Assembly (NCBI GenBank): GCA_947500295.1
Contig: CANMRM010000003.1
Coordinates: 1 to 64,000 of the forward strand
Source: an uncultured Kordiimonas sp.
GTDB taxonomy: Bacteria; Pseudomonadota; Alphaproteobacteria; Sphingomonadales; Kordiimonadaceae
Length of the DNA stretch: 64,000 nt
Direction of reading: 5' to 3'
The notes below the pieces were generated by a model. That model was given only the letters and a program-made list of their open reading frames with translations, ran no database searches and was not told the origin of the DNA. Position 1 is the first letter of the stretch; the number at the start of each line of letters is the position of its first letter. The position numbers and the translations under genes are program-made. Shown one piece after another: positions 1 to 11,400 of the stretch.

Positions 1-64
<64 letters not shown>

Positions 65-76
<12 letters not shown>

Positions 77-212
77 ACAAGAAAACCCTGGTCCTCCGGA
101 CCGGGGTTTTTTGTTGTCTGCTGGGTCGCGGATTTTAGCTGCCGTTCGGACCAAGGAGCATAGCGACGAAGGGCAACGTGAGGGCGTAAGCCCGATACGG
201 TAAATCCTGCTC
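65..212. repeat. Left copy of ~148-bp direct repeat (tRNA 3' end plus downstream sequence), att-like
   Basis: Near-identical to 26372-26519, including 'acaagaaaaccctggtc', 'gttgtctgctgggtc', 'gccgttcggaccaaggagca' and 'gatacggtaaatcctgctc'. Confidence 0.9.
80..112 (+). terminator. Rho-independent terminator after tRNA-fMet
   Basis: CCCTGGTCC-tcc-GGACCGGGG hairpin followed by TTTTTT. Confidence 0.75.
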
Positions 213-221
213 CCGCAACCA
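202..221 (+). repeat. Second copy of tRNA-fMet 3' end (AAATCCTGCTCCCGCAACCA)
   Basis: 20-nt exact match to the 3' end of the tRNA at 57-76. Confidence 0.9.
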
Positions 222-229
222 ATACGATA

Positions 230-257
230 AAAAGGGTCCCTAACGGGGCCCTTTTTT
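230..257 (+). terminator. Rho-independent terminator
   Basis: GGGTCCC-taac-GGGGCCC followed by TTTTTT. Confidence 0.7.
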
Positions 258-282
258 AGTATTTGATGTAAACGTCTACTGC

Positions 283-987
283 GTGAAGGGCTGCGAAGCA
301 GGTTTGAACCGTAAAAGGTTCGTCTGGCCGCGAGCCAACGACGGCAAGATAACCCTCAGCGCGTCCCAGCTCTCGATGCTCCTGGAGGGTATCGACTGGC
401 AGGGTAAGGCGGTGCCTGCAGTCTTCTATCGCTACTCACCTGACCGGAAGGGAGCGCGGCCCCAAAGCCACCTCAAGGATTACCGGGGCTACTTACATGC
501 GGATTGCCATGCTGTACGGCATCGAGAAACAAATCTGGAAAAAGCCGCCGGACATCAAACGCCAGGTCCGCCAAACGAAGGCCAGGCCGCTGTTTGAGGC
601 TCTGCAGGCCCGGTTATCCGCACAGCTAAATAAGATACCCGCTAAATCCGCTGTGGTCGGCGCCATTCGCTATGGCATTACCCCGTCTTGCGCGCCTGGT
701 GGTCTATCTTGATGATGGCAGACTGTCGATTGACATAACGCGGCCGAGCGCTCCATCCGGGGCACCGCACTCGGGCGCAAGAACTTCCTGTTTTATGGTT
801 CTGACCGCGGCGGTGATCGAGCTGTTGCGGCCTATACACTGCTGGAGAGTGCAAAGCTCAACGGTATCAACCCGCAGGCCTATCTGACTTGGGTGCTGGG
901 CACTATTGCCGATCATCCGGTTAAGCGCATCGACGCGCTCTTGCCATGGAACTACAAGCCTGTAGCCGAGCTCGAAAAAGTGGCATA
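283..987 (+). pseudogene. IS66-family remnant: TnpB fragment fused to TnpC C-terminal part, frameshifted
   Basis: LNRKRFVWPRANDGKITLSASQLSMLLEGIDW is IS66 Orf2-like. Frames downstream give FYRYSPDRKG..PQSHLKDYRGYLHAD, KARPLFEALQARLSAQL and ERSIRGTALGRKNFLFYGSDRGGDRAVAAYTLLESAKLNGINPQAYLTWVLGTIADHPVKRIDALLPWNYKP, an IS66 TnpC C-terminus. Confidence 0.85.
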
Positions 988-1431
988 AATCACACTGGCA
1001 GGGCGGTTACTTCTTTTCGAATATGACGGCAGCGGCACATTGCTGCGCCGCTATGTGCAAGGGCCCGGCATAGATGTGAACGTTCGGCTTGGTCTGCAGA
1101 ATCTTGATGATGGCTGGAGTATCGTTGCTTTCTCGGAGAACGTATTCGACAAAGGCTACTGCCAAACCATCATCGAACAAGTGAATGCCGCCAGCCTCGG
1201 CGTGCAGGATGGCAATGGTAATTCTCTCCATCGATGCGCGCTCGGCACACCGCTGACATGGGGGGTAAAGCTGAACGTAGAATTCTGAGCTTGTAGCTGG
1301 TTAATCGATGAGTTGGGCGCGCCCTCTTTAGAAATCTGACCTCTCCTAGGGTCCTAGAGGCATGGCTTACTAAATAGGGATTCACTCCCACCCGAATTAA
1401 AGCCTGTGTTGCCCCAAAAAAAACAGTGAGT

Positions 1432-1469
1432 AAAAAGACCAGTGGTCAAAATTGACCACTGGTCTTTTT
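1432..1469. terminator. 38-bp perfect palindrome, bidirectional terminator-like
   Basis: AAAAAGACCAGTGGTCAA-aa-TTGACCACTGGTCTTTTT: 18-bp perfect stem with flanking A and T tracts. Confidence 0.7.
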
Positions 1470-1812
1470 CTGTTTGTAGAAGCGGTGTCAGCGAACCAAG
1501 ACGAATTTGTGCGACTAATGATTGCAACAAGCAACAACCTATTGTTGTTCAAGTGTTTGTGGATGTTGCATTGCGTTAATCTTCGGAAACCCATAAATAG
1601 CAAAAAAAGAACGTTTATACAATGAATTAGATAGTTTCATATTATTGGTATTGCGAGCATAAATACACTAATAAATGTAATTATAGACAACCGGCTCTCA
1701 CCATAATACACTTTATACGGGAGTCGAGGTATATAGCACTGGTTAGCGCGATTTCCCCCTATTCATATCTTTAGTTTGCAGTTTCTAAACCGTCATACAA
1801 GGAAATGCTGAC

Positions 1813-3162
1813 ATGTCTTTCTGTCAATCACTTACGACGTTTCGGGTTGTCGCCGCGCTATTCGCGCTTACGGCACTATCGCTGCCTTCCAACACCGCTT
1901 CGGCGGCAGATTGTACAATCCCTAGCTCTTGGTTCACCGATGGCATACCTGACCCCCAGGACACGGCCGTCTCAACGAACTTCAATAGCTTCTGCAAATT
2001 TCATACATGGGTGTGGAACGCATTTTTGTGGTCAATGGAAGAGCAAGATGGTGTTGTTCGATTTGAAACCTTCCCAACTCAACAGCAGACTATTGACGAA
2101 TCATTCGACCCAGTATTAGCGCCGGGGATCCCAACTTTGGAATTGCGTGCAGCTAAGGACGATCACGCGATCGACTCTGTTGCGCAAGCGGGAACCGATG
2201 GTCTTCTGGTGGCGCAAAACATGCGCGGGGTCTACTACAGTCAATATATTACACCCAAAATGTATGATCAGGTCACTGGCCTTGATTGGAACAACGCTGA
2301 GGGTCTAACCAATGCGCCCAGTGACGCAACATTCAACTTTGGAAACATTGAATACAAGGCCGCATGGGCCGTTGTTGATGACTCTTTTTCGGTCCCTGGC
2401 GCCTATACCCGCCCCGCAATGATCCCAGAACTTGCTACGGTTGAAGTCAACGGTGTTCCAACAATCGTGGTCCCAGCTGATCCTACCTATGTCCAAGTTG
2501 AGGTAGCGCTTATCGGCCTGCACGTCGTTGGTTGGATCAATAAGCACTCAGAAGCTATCTGGGCCAGTTTCTCACCAATCGATATCGCACCGATTGTGCC
2601 AACGGACGATAATGGAAATCCGACGATCGAACCGAATGACCCAGTTTCCACGACAGGTACACCTTTTTATACCGCCAACACCACGTTGGCAGACTGCAAC
2701 CAGACTAATTTACCCATACAGCGACTTAATGACACCACACAGGAGTTTAGGATTGCGACCCAGGCATGCCAATTCTACGCCGCGGGTACGATTGGTGGGT
2801 TCTCGACAGGCAATGGAAAAGCGATCCAGCAGCTCAACGACTCTGCTCTCACCGTTATTCCAGACGGCAATATTGGAAAAGGCTACTCTGAAATTGGTGC
2901 TGTTTGGTCCACAGCGGACAAGACTGGGGTCAGCAAAGTCAATTCAACGTTCCAGGATGCGCTTGTAGGCTCGAATGTTCTATCGAACCCGGTGATTGAG
3001 ACCTTCACTCAGACCCAGGCCAGCCAGCATAACTGTTTCTCGTGCCACAACTCGCTGCAGTACCAACCGTCTAATCCGACCATCAAACCACTTCATGCAT
3101 CCATGCTGAATCTGAGTCATTTCCTCATGCAGATTTATGAGGACACCTATCAGCAAGAATAG
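1813..3162 (+). CDS. Secreted protein with a single CxxCH heme-binding motif, LodA-operon partner
   Basis: 449 aa, N-terminal signal peptide ending ..NTASAAD, C-terminal CFSCH motif; directly upstream of a LodA-like gene. Confidence 0.7.
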   Translation: MSFCQSLTTFRVVAALFALTALSLPSNTASAADCTIPSSWFTDGIPDPQDTAVSTNFNSFCKFHTWVWNAFLWSMEEQDGVVRFETFPTQQQTIDESFDPVLAPGIPTLELRAAKDDHAIDSVAQAGTDGLLVAQNMRGVYYSQYITPKMYDQVTGLDWNNAEGLTNAPSDATFNFGNIEYKAAWAVVDDSFSVPGAYTRPAMIPELATVEVNGVPTIVVPADPTYVQVEVALIGLHVVGWINKHSEAIWASFSPIDIAPIVPTDDNGNPTIEPNDPVSTTGTPFYTANTTLADCNQTNLPIQRLNDTTQEFRIATQACQFYAAGTIGGFSTGNGKAIQQLNDSALTVIPDGNIGKGYSEIGAVWSTADKTGVSKVNSTFQDALVGSNVLSNPVIETFTQTQASQHNCFSCHNSLQYQPSNPTIKPLHASMLNLSHFLMQIYEDTYQQE

Positions 3163-3235
3163 TCAGAGCTGAACATAATTTTCCCGAGCGCGGTCAAGGC
3201 TTTCCGCGCCTCGATGAATTCAGGAGATAAATCCA

Positions 3236-5509
3236 ATGACAACCATTTTGCGCATACATCCTGCGATTGGCATTTCCCGCGTTGGTAATTCGGAAGAGTA
3301 TGTCATCGCGCCGGAAACTTCCGCTGGTATGCCGCCAATTAACGGCGCAGACGTATCGGGCGGCCTGCCAATCCAGCCGGGCCACGAAACCCAAACAATC
3401 ACTGATCAGGATCTGCGTGACAGCCAAGGCCGTCTCAAGCCGCATGCTCAGCGTTTCCGCATCTTTGCTTATGCGGACGCACCGACAGGGTATCCTTACA
3501 CCGGTGAGGTCACGGAAATCTGTGTCGGCAGCACGGTGGATGGAAAAACTGTTGAGAGCATCACGTGGCAAGTTCATATGGCCAACAAAAAGGCCAACAA
3601 CTGGATAATTCCAGAGAATCCTTCCGACAATACTGACTGGAACAACGGTGTTGGTGGGTTGGCCCATTATGCTAATGGCCAAACACCGAATGTTCGCAAT
3701 GGTGATTTCGGGAAGGAGACCTACCCAGTCGCACTGAATACCGCCGATTGGGGCACGGGTACGCCGCCCGGCGAAGTCGATATGTCGTCCCCTGACCGCC
3801 TTTCGAAACTGGTCATTGATGCGGGCCCAAAAACTATCAATTCGAACACCAATTCCGGGCAACGGATCGGTTTTGACAATGGCCCCTGCTCCTACATTAA
3901 CAGTGACGGCGTAGTGCAGCCTGTCAATTATCCTCAGCAATGGCCTGCCGACAATTTCGCGACGCTCTACACGCCGAACGACTCTAATCTGGGCTCAATG
4001 GGCGGCATGGAAACTGACGATCAAGGTCGGCTTTTGGTGATAGGTTCGCCTGGTTATGCCGCGGGCTGGGATGTTGGGGAAAACAACCCGGGTGGTACTG
4101 TGGATCAGCCGCCAAGCTGGACTGAGTCACCTGAAACGCCGTTCGCGCCTCCCGGGCTCGGTGATCCCTTCCCGCTGTGGAGCGATATCGACAATGACGG
4201 CTGGCTGGACGATGCCGGTGATGGCCCTGTTACCGCGGTTTTGCATTTTACTGACCAAAGTGTCCAAGTCATCGAAAGTACGGCCTGGTGTGTTTGCGCT
4301 GACCCGTCTTACGCTCCTCAGGTCCGCAACGTGGTATCCATCTGGGATGAAGTTTACAATTCTTGGCTGCGTGCGCCGGAATTGGAGCTGGATACCAATA
4401 TTTTCAACCCTACGACGCAGGAATATAACGCAAATTATACAGCGGGATTTGAGCAGGACGTCTGGACAATATTCCGCGCCGCCCATCTGCAGATGTTTTC
4501 AACGGACCTGAATCAAAAAGCGATTGGTGCGCATCAAAGGATCAACGACATCAACCCCAGCGATAATCCAGCCGATTATCTAAATGTTCAGAATTTCATT
4601 CGCGATCCCAATACAGGTAATGGCAATGACCTGCAGGTGGGGTCACCGCTGATGCCATTGGCATTGGGCGATACTGGCGCCAGCTTCCTGACTGTCACGC
4701 ACACGCAGTATTTTTTCCTGAACCAGTGGTATGACAATAAGTACGATAACAGGACTGAAAACCTTACAGCTGGGGAACTGCTGGATAAAAACACGCTCAC
4801 CAATCTGCTTGGTGGTCGTTTCAGCCCCGGGATTGACCTGACATTTATCGTCAGAGATCCGTATCTTTACGATCAGGATTGGAAAAATTCTGACGTTGGC
4901 ACTTTTAGAATTGGGGCGAAGACGCTCGACTATTCAGGTGAGCTGTCGACGCCCTTCCTGAGTGTGGGCTATACGCCAAATCGAAATGAGAAAAATCCGG
5001 TTGAGCCCGGTGATCTATGCAAGTTTATGGCTCTGCCATGGCACACTGATTACAACTCATGTGCCACTCATTTGCCATCGCCAAACCCAACGCCCGGCAA
5101 GGGTGTGAATCCGGCGATTGTCGCTACCAACAACACACTCTTTTGGTCCTGGCCTGCCCAGCGTCCTGTGTCGGTTTACACCTATGAGGACTATGTCAAT
5201 AACGGCAATGCCTTTTTCGGAGAGCAGCAGTTTTCAGTACGTGGGACCGGAACGGTATGGAATGGGCCAACCGGTGACCCAGAGTACGCCAATGGGCCAT
5301 CGAGTGTTGGCCGGTACCAGAACCGGCTCGATATCATCACCAACTGGTTTGATATCGGTGTGGTAATGCAAGGGCCGGCAATCACTGGGTTTACTGGTGA
5401 TAACACAGACCTGTTCCTTGAAGTGGAGAGCAAGTTGACTGGCCCATCTGACTTGTCTCAGCCTTGGCCAATCCAGACCACAGACAAGGTCTATAAGGAG
5501 CCAACTTAA
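3236..5509 (+). CDS. LodA/GoxA-like CTQ-dependent amino acid oxidase family protein
   Basis: 757 aa; N-terminal RIHPAIGISRVGNSEEYVIAPE; C-terminal GDLCKFMALPWHTDYNSC and WSWPAQRP motifs typical of the LodA family. Confidence 0.85.
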   Translation: MTTILRIHPAIGISRVGNSEEYVIAPETSAGMPPINGADVSGGLPIQPGHETQTITDQDLRDSQGRLKPHAQRFRIFAYADAPTGYPYTGEVTEICVGSTVDGKTVESITWQVHMANKKANNWIIPENPSDNTDWNNGVGGLAHYANGQTPNVRNGDFGKETYPVALNTADWGTGTPPGEVDMSSPDRLSKLVIDAGPKTINSNTNSGQRIGFDNGPCSYINSDGVVQPVNYPQQWPADNFATLYTPNDSNLGSMGGMETDDQGRLLVIGSPGYAAGWDVGENNPGGTVDQPPSWTESPETPFAPPGLGDPFPLWSDIDNDGWLDDAGDGPVTAVLHFTDQSVQVIESTAWCVCADPSYAPQVRNVVSIWDEVYNSWLRAPELELDTNIFNPTTQEYNANYTAGFEQDVWTIFRAAHLQMFSTDLNQKAIGAHQRINDINPSDNPADYLNVQNFIRDPNTGNGNDLQVGSPLMPLALGDTGASFLTVTHTQYFFLNQWYDNKYDNRTENLTAGELLDKNTLTNLLGGRFSPGIDLTFIVRDPYLYDQDWKNSDVGTFRIGAKTLDYSGELSTPFLSVGYTPNRNEKNPVEPGDLCKFMALPWHTDYNSCATHLPSPNPTPGKGVNPAIVATNNTLFWSWPAQRPVSVYTYEDYVNNGNAFFGEQQFSVRGTGTVWNGPTGDPEYANGPSSVGRYQNRLDIITNWFDIGVVMQGPAITGFTGDNTDLFLEVESKLTGPSDLSQPWPIQTTDKVYKEPT

Positions 5510-6667
5510 TTGGGCGCCTTTGCAGACTCAATGTTTGACGTAGCAATCATAGGCGGCGGCGCAGCAGGTAGCGCTGCCGCTCTCACTTTGTTGCAAGCCG
5601 AGGGCTGCTCGGTATGCATCGTTGAGAACTCTGATTTCGCCGAACCACGGGTTGGTGAAACCATTCCTCCAGATACCAACCATCTCTTGCTTCAATTGGG
5701 CGTGAAACGTGCTTTTGAAACACAGGGGCACCTCCCATGCTACGGGAGCCATTCGCTTTGGGGAAGCAATCAGTTGGGGCACAATGATTTCCTGACCTCT
5801 CCTCATGGCAATGGCTGGCACTTGGACCGAAATCGGTTCGACCGCATGCTTCTTGACCAAGTGGCGGCGTCAGGGGCTAGGCTTTTCGCTGAGGAATGCA
5901 CGGGCGTGCAGTGTTCCGGTGACTTGGTTGACCATATCGAAACCAGCAGCAGGAAAATCCGTGCTCGCCACTATATCGACGCAACAGGCCGCAGTGCGAA
6001 AGTGATGCGTGCCTTTGGGGTGAGCCATCGCTTTGACGATAGGCAGGCGGTTATCTGGGCCAAATTCAAAGTGGCAGACAAGTCGCTTGGTAACTCAACA
6101 TGGCTTGAGGCGACCCGGGACGGATGGTGGTACGCCGCTGAAGTTCCCGGAGGTAACGCGGTTGTTGCGCTCGGCACCGATCCGCGCGTCGCAAAAAGTG
6201 GCGGGCTTTATCATCTTCCGAACTGGGCGGCAGCGCTATCGGGCACTTATTTGATCGCACCAAAGCTGGCGCGGGCAAAGCTTCAACTGGACAGTTTTCG
6301 GGTGACATCATCGCATTCCTACATCGCTGAACGAGTGGTTGGTGGAAACTGGATCACAGTCGGCGATGCAGCATCAGCCTTTGACCCCTTGTCATCGGCC
6401 GGCATCTATAAAGCCCTGCTGACAGGCCAGATGGCTGCCCGATCGATCAGAACTGGGGATTACAAGTCCTATGCAAGAAGGGTTCTTGAAGACTATCAAG
6501 CCTATCTGCTGAAACGACAGGAATTGTACGCAGTAGAGACACGGTGGCGGGACAACATTTTCTGGGCAGCGCGGCACAAATTGGCCGGCGAAATTCCGCA
6601 GGATAGGAACCAGCCAGTTCATTCGTTGGACAGCACTGCAGCAGACCCAGAGATTGTTCACATGTGA
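5510..6667 (+). CDS. LodB-like FAD-dependent oxidoreductase, putative CTQ maturation flavoprotein
   Basis: Rossmann motif DVAIIGGGAAGSAAALTLL, PRVGETIPP motif, GDAASAFDPLSSAGI; directly abuts the LodA-like gene. Confidence 0.82.
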   Translation: MGAFADSMFDVAIIGGGAAGSAAALTLLQAEGCSVCIVENSDFAEPRVGETIPPDTNHLLLQLGVKRAFETQGHLPCYGSHSLWGSNQLGHNDFLTSPHGNGWHLDRNRFDRMLLDQVAASGARLFAEECTGVQCSGDLVDHIETSSRKIRARHYIDATGRSAKVMRAFGVSHRFDDRQAVIWAKFKVADKSLGNSTWLEATRDGWWYAAEVPGGNAVVALGTDPRVAKSGGLYHLPNWAAALSGTYLIAPKLARAKLQLDSFRVTSSHSYIAERVVGGNWITVGDAASAFDPLSSAGIYKALLTGQMAARSIRTGDYKSYARRVLEDYQAYLLKRQELYAVETRWRDNIFWAARHKLAGEIPQDRNQPVHSLDSTAADPEIVHM

Positions 6668-6846
6668 GACAAGAGCGGGCTCAGGTTTGTCGGGCCTGGA
6701 AAGTATGGTTCACCACACATTTCATCGGATGATTCCGCCGTGCCTGAAGTGCATCAATCGCATGCTAAAATCGGCATTTTGAACCTGCGAAACAAGCCGA
6801 TTACGAACAACCGGAGGAGGGCGATAAGGCTTCATCACATTTATAG

Positions 6847-7056
6847 GTGTTTCTTGGTCTTATCACCATTCCGGCCGTCGCTTACATTGTTGGGATGTTT
6901 TTCTGGATTTCAACCCCTTCGACAATTTGCAAAAATGTCACATCGACCAAGGCGAAACCAACTGATTTTATCTATGGGTTTCAGTGGCATAGCCCCAAGT
7001 GCCAGCAGATGCAGTCCATTAAGAGTGCCTGGGTACATGAATTATCGTTCACGTGA
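6847..7056 (+). CDS. Small putative membrane-anchored protein, GTG start
   Basis: 69-aa ORF with one N-terminal hydrophobic segment; no family recognised. Confidence 0.25.
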   Translation: MFLGLITIPAVAYIVGMFFWISTPSTICKNVTSTKAKPTDFIYGFQWHSPKCQQMQSIKSAWVHELSFT

Positions 7057-7471
7057 TCACTGCATATTATGAACGGTCGGGTGGTCTGGTTCTCCTCCGG
7101 GAGGGCCTGCCCGCCAAGCTTGTGCTGCAACTGCTTTTTTTGGTTTTGTGCGGTCGGTTCCGGGAGCCTAAATCCTTCAACAAATGTCGTTAAATGAGAC
7201 TCTTCGCAGAATGTTCGCGGGCATGATGGGTTTTGCTACAGTTTCGCGATAAATACGCAAAAACACGACAAATTTCGACAATTTTAGACACGACCTCCGG
7301 CCTCAGTCGCGCTAGCAAAATAGGGCTTGGGGGTTCGTAGATTACTGGGCGCAATAGCAGCGCTTCGGTGTTTCTCCAGGCACGACAATTTGATCCGGCC
7401 CAACCAGCCGCCCGGTTCACCCTGGTCGGCGATAGGTCGCTGGTACACGTCAGGATGTGCGGAGATTAGTA

Positions 7472-8410
7472 ATGGCGAAGCAGCAAGAAAAATCTAAGAA
7501 ATTTCACTTCATTTCGGGCCTGCCCCGGTCGGGGTCGACGCTCTTGTCTGCGATCCTGCGCCAGAACCCACGCTTCCATGCGGGCATGACCAGCCCCGTT
7601 GGCGGCCTCTATGCAAACCTGATTCGCGCGGTCAGCGCCGGTACGGAGATGGCGCCGATGGTGTCGGTCGAGCAGCGCAAGCGGCTCGCGCGCGGCCTGT
7701 TCGACAATTATTATGAAGACCTGCCGAACGACCGCCAGGTGGTGCTTGACACCAACCGCTCGTGGACCGCCAATCTCGCTGCTGTATCGGAGTTATTTCC
7801 AGATGCCAAAATGCTGTGCTGCGTGCGCGACGTCGCCTGGATCATGGACAGCATGGAGCGCCAGTACCAGTCGAATGCGTTTGAAAACACGCGCCTGTTT
7901 GGCGACGCGGCGCAGCGGAGCAGTGTGTTCACCCGCTGTGAGGCGCTGGCCAGCAGAAACGGCCTTGTGGGCTATGCTTGGTCTGCGCTGCAGGAAGCGC
8001 TGTACGGTGAACATGCCGACCGCTTGCTGATCATCGACTATGACCTTTTTGTGCGCCGCCCAGGCGACCTGGTCGCGCTGATCTATGAGTTTCTCGGCGA
8101 AGAACCGTTCGAGCATGACTTCGAAAATGTGGTCTATGACGCCCCGGCGTTCGACGAGCAACTCGGTGTTGCTGGGCTGCACAAGGTGCACAAAAAGGTG
8201 GCGCCACGCCCGCGCAAAACCATTCTGCCGCCACAATTGTTCGAGCAATACGGCCAGCTGAATTTCTGGCGCGAGTTGAAGGGCAGCCGTGCCAAGATCA
8301 TCTCCGTTAAGCCAGAGACCGGTTCACCAGCAAACAAAACGTCCCCAAATGAAAAATCTGCCCACACGCCGTCGCCAGCCGTCGGCAAGGCGATGAAGGC
8401 CGCTGAATAA
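7472..8410 (+). CDS. Sulfotransferase family protein
   Basis: N-terminal HFISGLPRSGSTLLSAILRQNP, the PAPS-binding 5'-PSB-like motif. ATG at 7472 preferred over the ORF start at 7457. Confidence 0.82.
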   Translation: MAKQQEKSKKFHFISGLPRSGSTLLSAILRQNPRFHAGMTSPVGGLYANLIRAVSAGTEMAPMVSVEQRKRLARGLFDNYYEDLPNDRQVVLDTNRSWTANLAAVSELFPDAKMLCCVRDVAWIMDSMERQYQSNAFENTRLFGDAAQRSSVFTRCEALASRNGLVGYAWSALQEALYGEHADRLLIIDYDLFVRRPGDLVALIYEFLGEEPFEHDFENVVYDAPAFDEQLGVAGLHKVHKKVAPRPRKTILPPQLFEQYGQLNFWRELKGSRAKIISVKPETGSPANKTSPNEKSAHTPSPAVGKAMKAAE

Positions 8411-8482
8411 CGGCCGCCATACAACAGCCCGGAAAACAGACTGACGCCCCGCGTTTAATAAGACAAATCCAGGATACGACCC

Positions 8483-11400
8483 ATGACCACCTATATTGTA
8501 ACGACAGCCGACGACGAAGCATTTGATAATGATGGCAATGATGCCACCGACGGCAACGGCCTGTCGCTCAGGGAAGCGTTGGGCCTTGCCAATGCTGACA
8601 GTGCTGAGGATACCATCACTTTTGATCTCGATCAGGGTACAGCAGGTGCTCAAGGCGGGACGATTGATCTGACGGGAGGTGCCGGGCTAACGATCAGTCA
8701 AAATATTACCATCGACGGCGACGTCGACGGAGACGATGTCGCCGACGTCACCATTGACGGGGACGGCTTTGCAGATCGTCTGATTCATATCAATAACGGT
8801 GCAGCAGTCACGTTAAATTCATTGACGCTTGCGAATGCAACGGTCAGCGGTTACGGGGCTGCAATTTTGGTGTCAGGTGTGGGCACAGACCTCACTTTGA
8901 ATGATACCCGCTTAACCGGCAACGAGGCTGCCTATGGCGGCGCTATTGCCGTGAGTGGGACCAGCAATGAGCTGGTGATCAACAACTCCTTGATTGATCA
9001 AAATATATCTACCCAGGCAGCTGCGGTCCATTTCAGCTCAAGCGGTTTTTCGTCTCTGAGCATCAACAACAGCACAATAGCATTCAATCGGGGAACTCAT
9101 GACGTTGGGGGTGTTTGGGCGGTAGATGCAAATGCAGTTTCCATCACCGACTCCACCATTGTCGGCAACTACGGGATATATGGGGCCAACGATGTTAGAT
9201 TTGGGTCCATTAGCTCGTTACCCACCATTACCGACAGCATTATCGGCAGTAGTCACGATGGAGCCAGCATTGCGTCCAGTGGTAGTATTACGTTCAGTGG
9301 TACTAACTTGCTGTCTGAAGCTTTTGGTAGCGTTTCTGATGCTACCGCCCTCTCTGATATCTTCGGCCCCAATTTTGCCGGTTATTGGTCTAATTCCGCT
9401 GACCTTCGAATCGTTTCGGGTGAGACCACCCCGGTATTGTTGGTTAGCCCAACAGGTCCAGCTGTGTCCGGTGGTTCGGTCATTGCAGGGGCGGCGCCTG
9501 CGAACGTAGCGCCACAGGACATCCTACTCAGCAATCAGTCAGTTGATGAAAACGACAGCGGTGCTGTCATAGGCACTTTGTCTGCGACAGACCCTGAAGG
9601 GGACGCCATTACCTTCAGCGTGGTTGGGGACAGCCGGTTTGAAGTCAATGGCACGACGCTGCAGCTCGCCAGTGGACAATCGCTGGATTTTGAAGGGGAA
9701 AACGGCAACGTCACGGTCACGGTGCGGGCCACCGATGCGCTCGGCGCCAGTACGGACCAGGATTTCACGATCGGGATTAACGATATCGGTTCTGTTTTAA
9801 CGGGCGATGACGGAAACAATTCGCTTACCGGAACGGACGAGAATGACACGATTTCCGGCGCGGGTGGCAATGACACGCTGATCGGTAATGATGGCGGTGA
9901 CAGCATCCGTGGCGGTGACGGCAACGACATTCTTTTTGCAAACGGCGGTAATGACACGCTGCGCGGTGATGACGGCGACGATAGCCTGACCGGCGGCGAC
10001 GGTATTGACCGTTTGTATGGCGGTGACGGCGATGACACGCTCACCCGTAACGGCGAAGAGGGCGGCTTTCTTAGCGGCGATGCGGGCGACGACTTGCTGA
10101 TAGGCGGTGACAGCCGCGACTTGCTCTATGGTGGAGAAGACAATGATGTGATCCTCGCTGGCAGCGGTAACGACTCCGTCGTTGGCGGTGCAGGCGATGA
10201 CAGCCTCATCGGTGGTGACGGTAATGACCGCATCGCGGCGGACGTGGGTGCGGATACGGTTATCGGCGGCGCGGGTAACGATACGCTCATAGGCCAGGCG
10301 GATGCTGGCGACGGCCGGGATGTGTTTGTCCTGGATCTGGAATCAAATGATCGCATTGAAAGATTTGATGCGTCTGCGGACGTTATCAGGGTACCGCGTG
10401 GTGTTTCCTTTACCGATTTTTCGATTGTGCAGGATACAGATGCCGGTGGCACAGGGTTCATTACTTATGATGTCAGCTACGTGGGCGCTGACGCCGCTTA
10501 TCAGGGTACCGACCTTGTTATCACGGTCTTGAGCGGCACGGGTGTCCTCACCGAAAGCAATTTCATCAATGAGAATGATCTGCCAACCAGCGCGGATGAT
10601 ACGATTTCCGTCGATGAAGACGGGACCTATAGTTTCGACGGCAGCGAAATTGCCTTTACGGACGCTGACGGCGACCCCTTAAGCCACATTCGGATCGATA
10701 CTATACCGACAAACGGCGCGCTGGAGCTGGACGGCACAAGCCTCTCCGCCGACGATACCGTGGCGGCAGCCGACCTCGTTGACCTGACCTTCACGCCAGA
10801 CGCTAACTATAACGGCAACGACAGTTTCACCTTTACCGTGAATGACGGCATCAACGGTGATCTGGGCTTCGCCGAAAGCAGCAATACGATCGCAATTACG
10901 GTTAATCCGGTTGATGATCCAGCTATCTTCGACACGACAAACAGCACGTTTTCGGGCGCTGTTTCCGAAACGGCTGATGACAACGAAACACCCTCCGTTT
11001 CCGGCACTCTTGCGCTGACGGATATCGATGGTGGCAGCGACAGCATTGTTGGTGTTGCATCCGTCGTCGGCGACAACGGGTTTGGTAGCTTCTCGCTCGA
11101 CAGCAGTAGCGGCGAATGGATCTACACGCTTGACCAGAGCACGCTCGACGGCCTCGATACAGGCGAGACGGCAACGGACACGACTACCTTCACGACATCA
11201 AACGGTGAGCAGCAGCAGGTAACGGTTACCATTAATGGCCTCAGTGAGTCGCAGACCTTTGTGGTGACAACGGCAGGCGATGTGGTCGATGACACGGACG
11301 GTGTGCTTTCACTGCGGGAAGCGTTGGTGCTGGCCAATGCGGAAGAACAGCCAGATACCATCACTTTTGACGCCAGCCTTTCAGGTGAGACCATTACGCT

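Noticed and set aside
1007-1290. Overlapping ORFs on both strands (74 aa and 82 aa)
   Set aside because: Neither shows a recognisable family; either could be a decayed gene, so no CDS is called.
3194-3940. 248-aa minus-strand ORF
   Set aside because: Antisense to the LodA-like gene.
9830-10290. Regular short repeats that might suggest a CRISPR-like array
   Set aside because: They are in-frame RTX nonapeptide codons (GGxGxDxLxG), not repeats with unique spacers. No CRISPR array was seen in the window.
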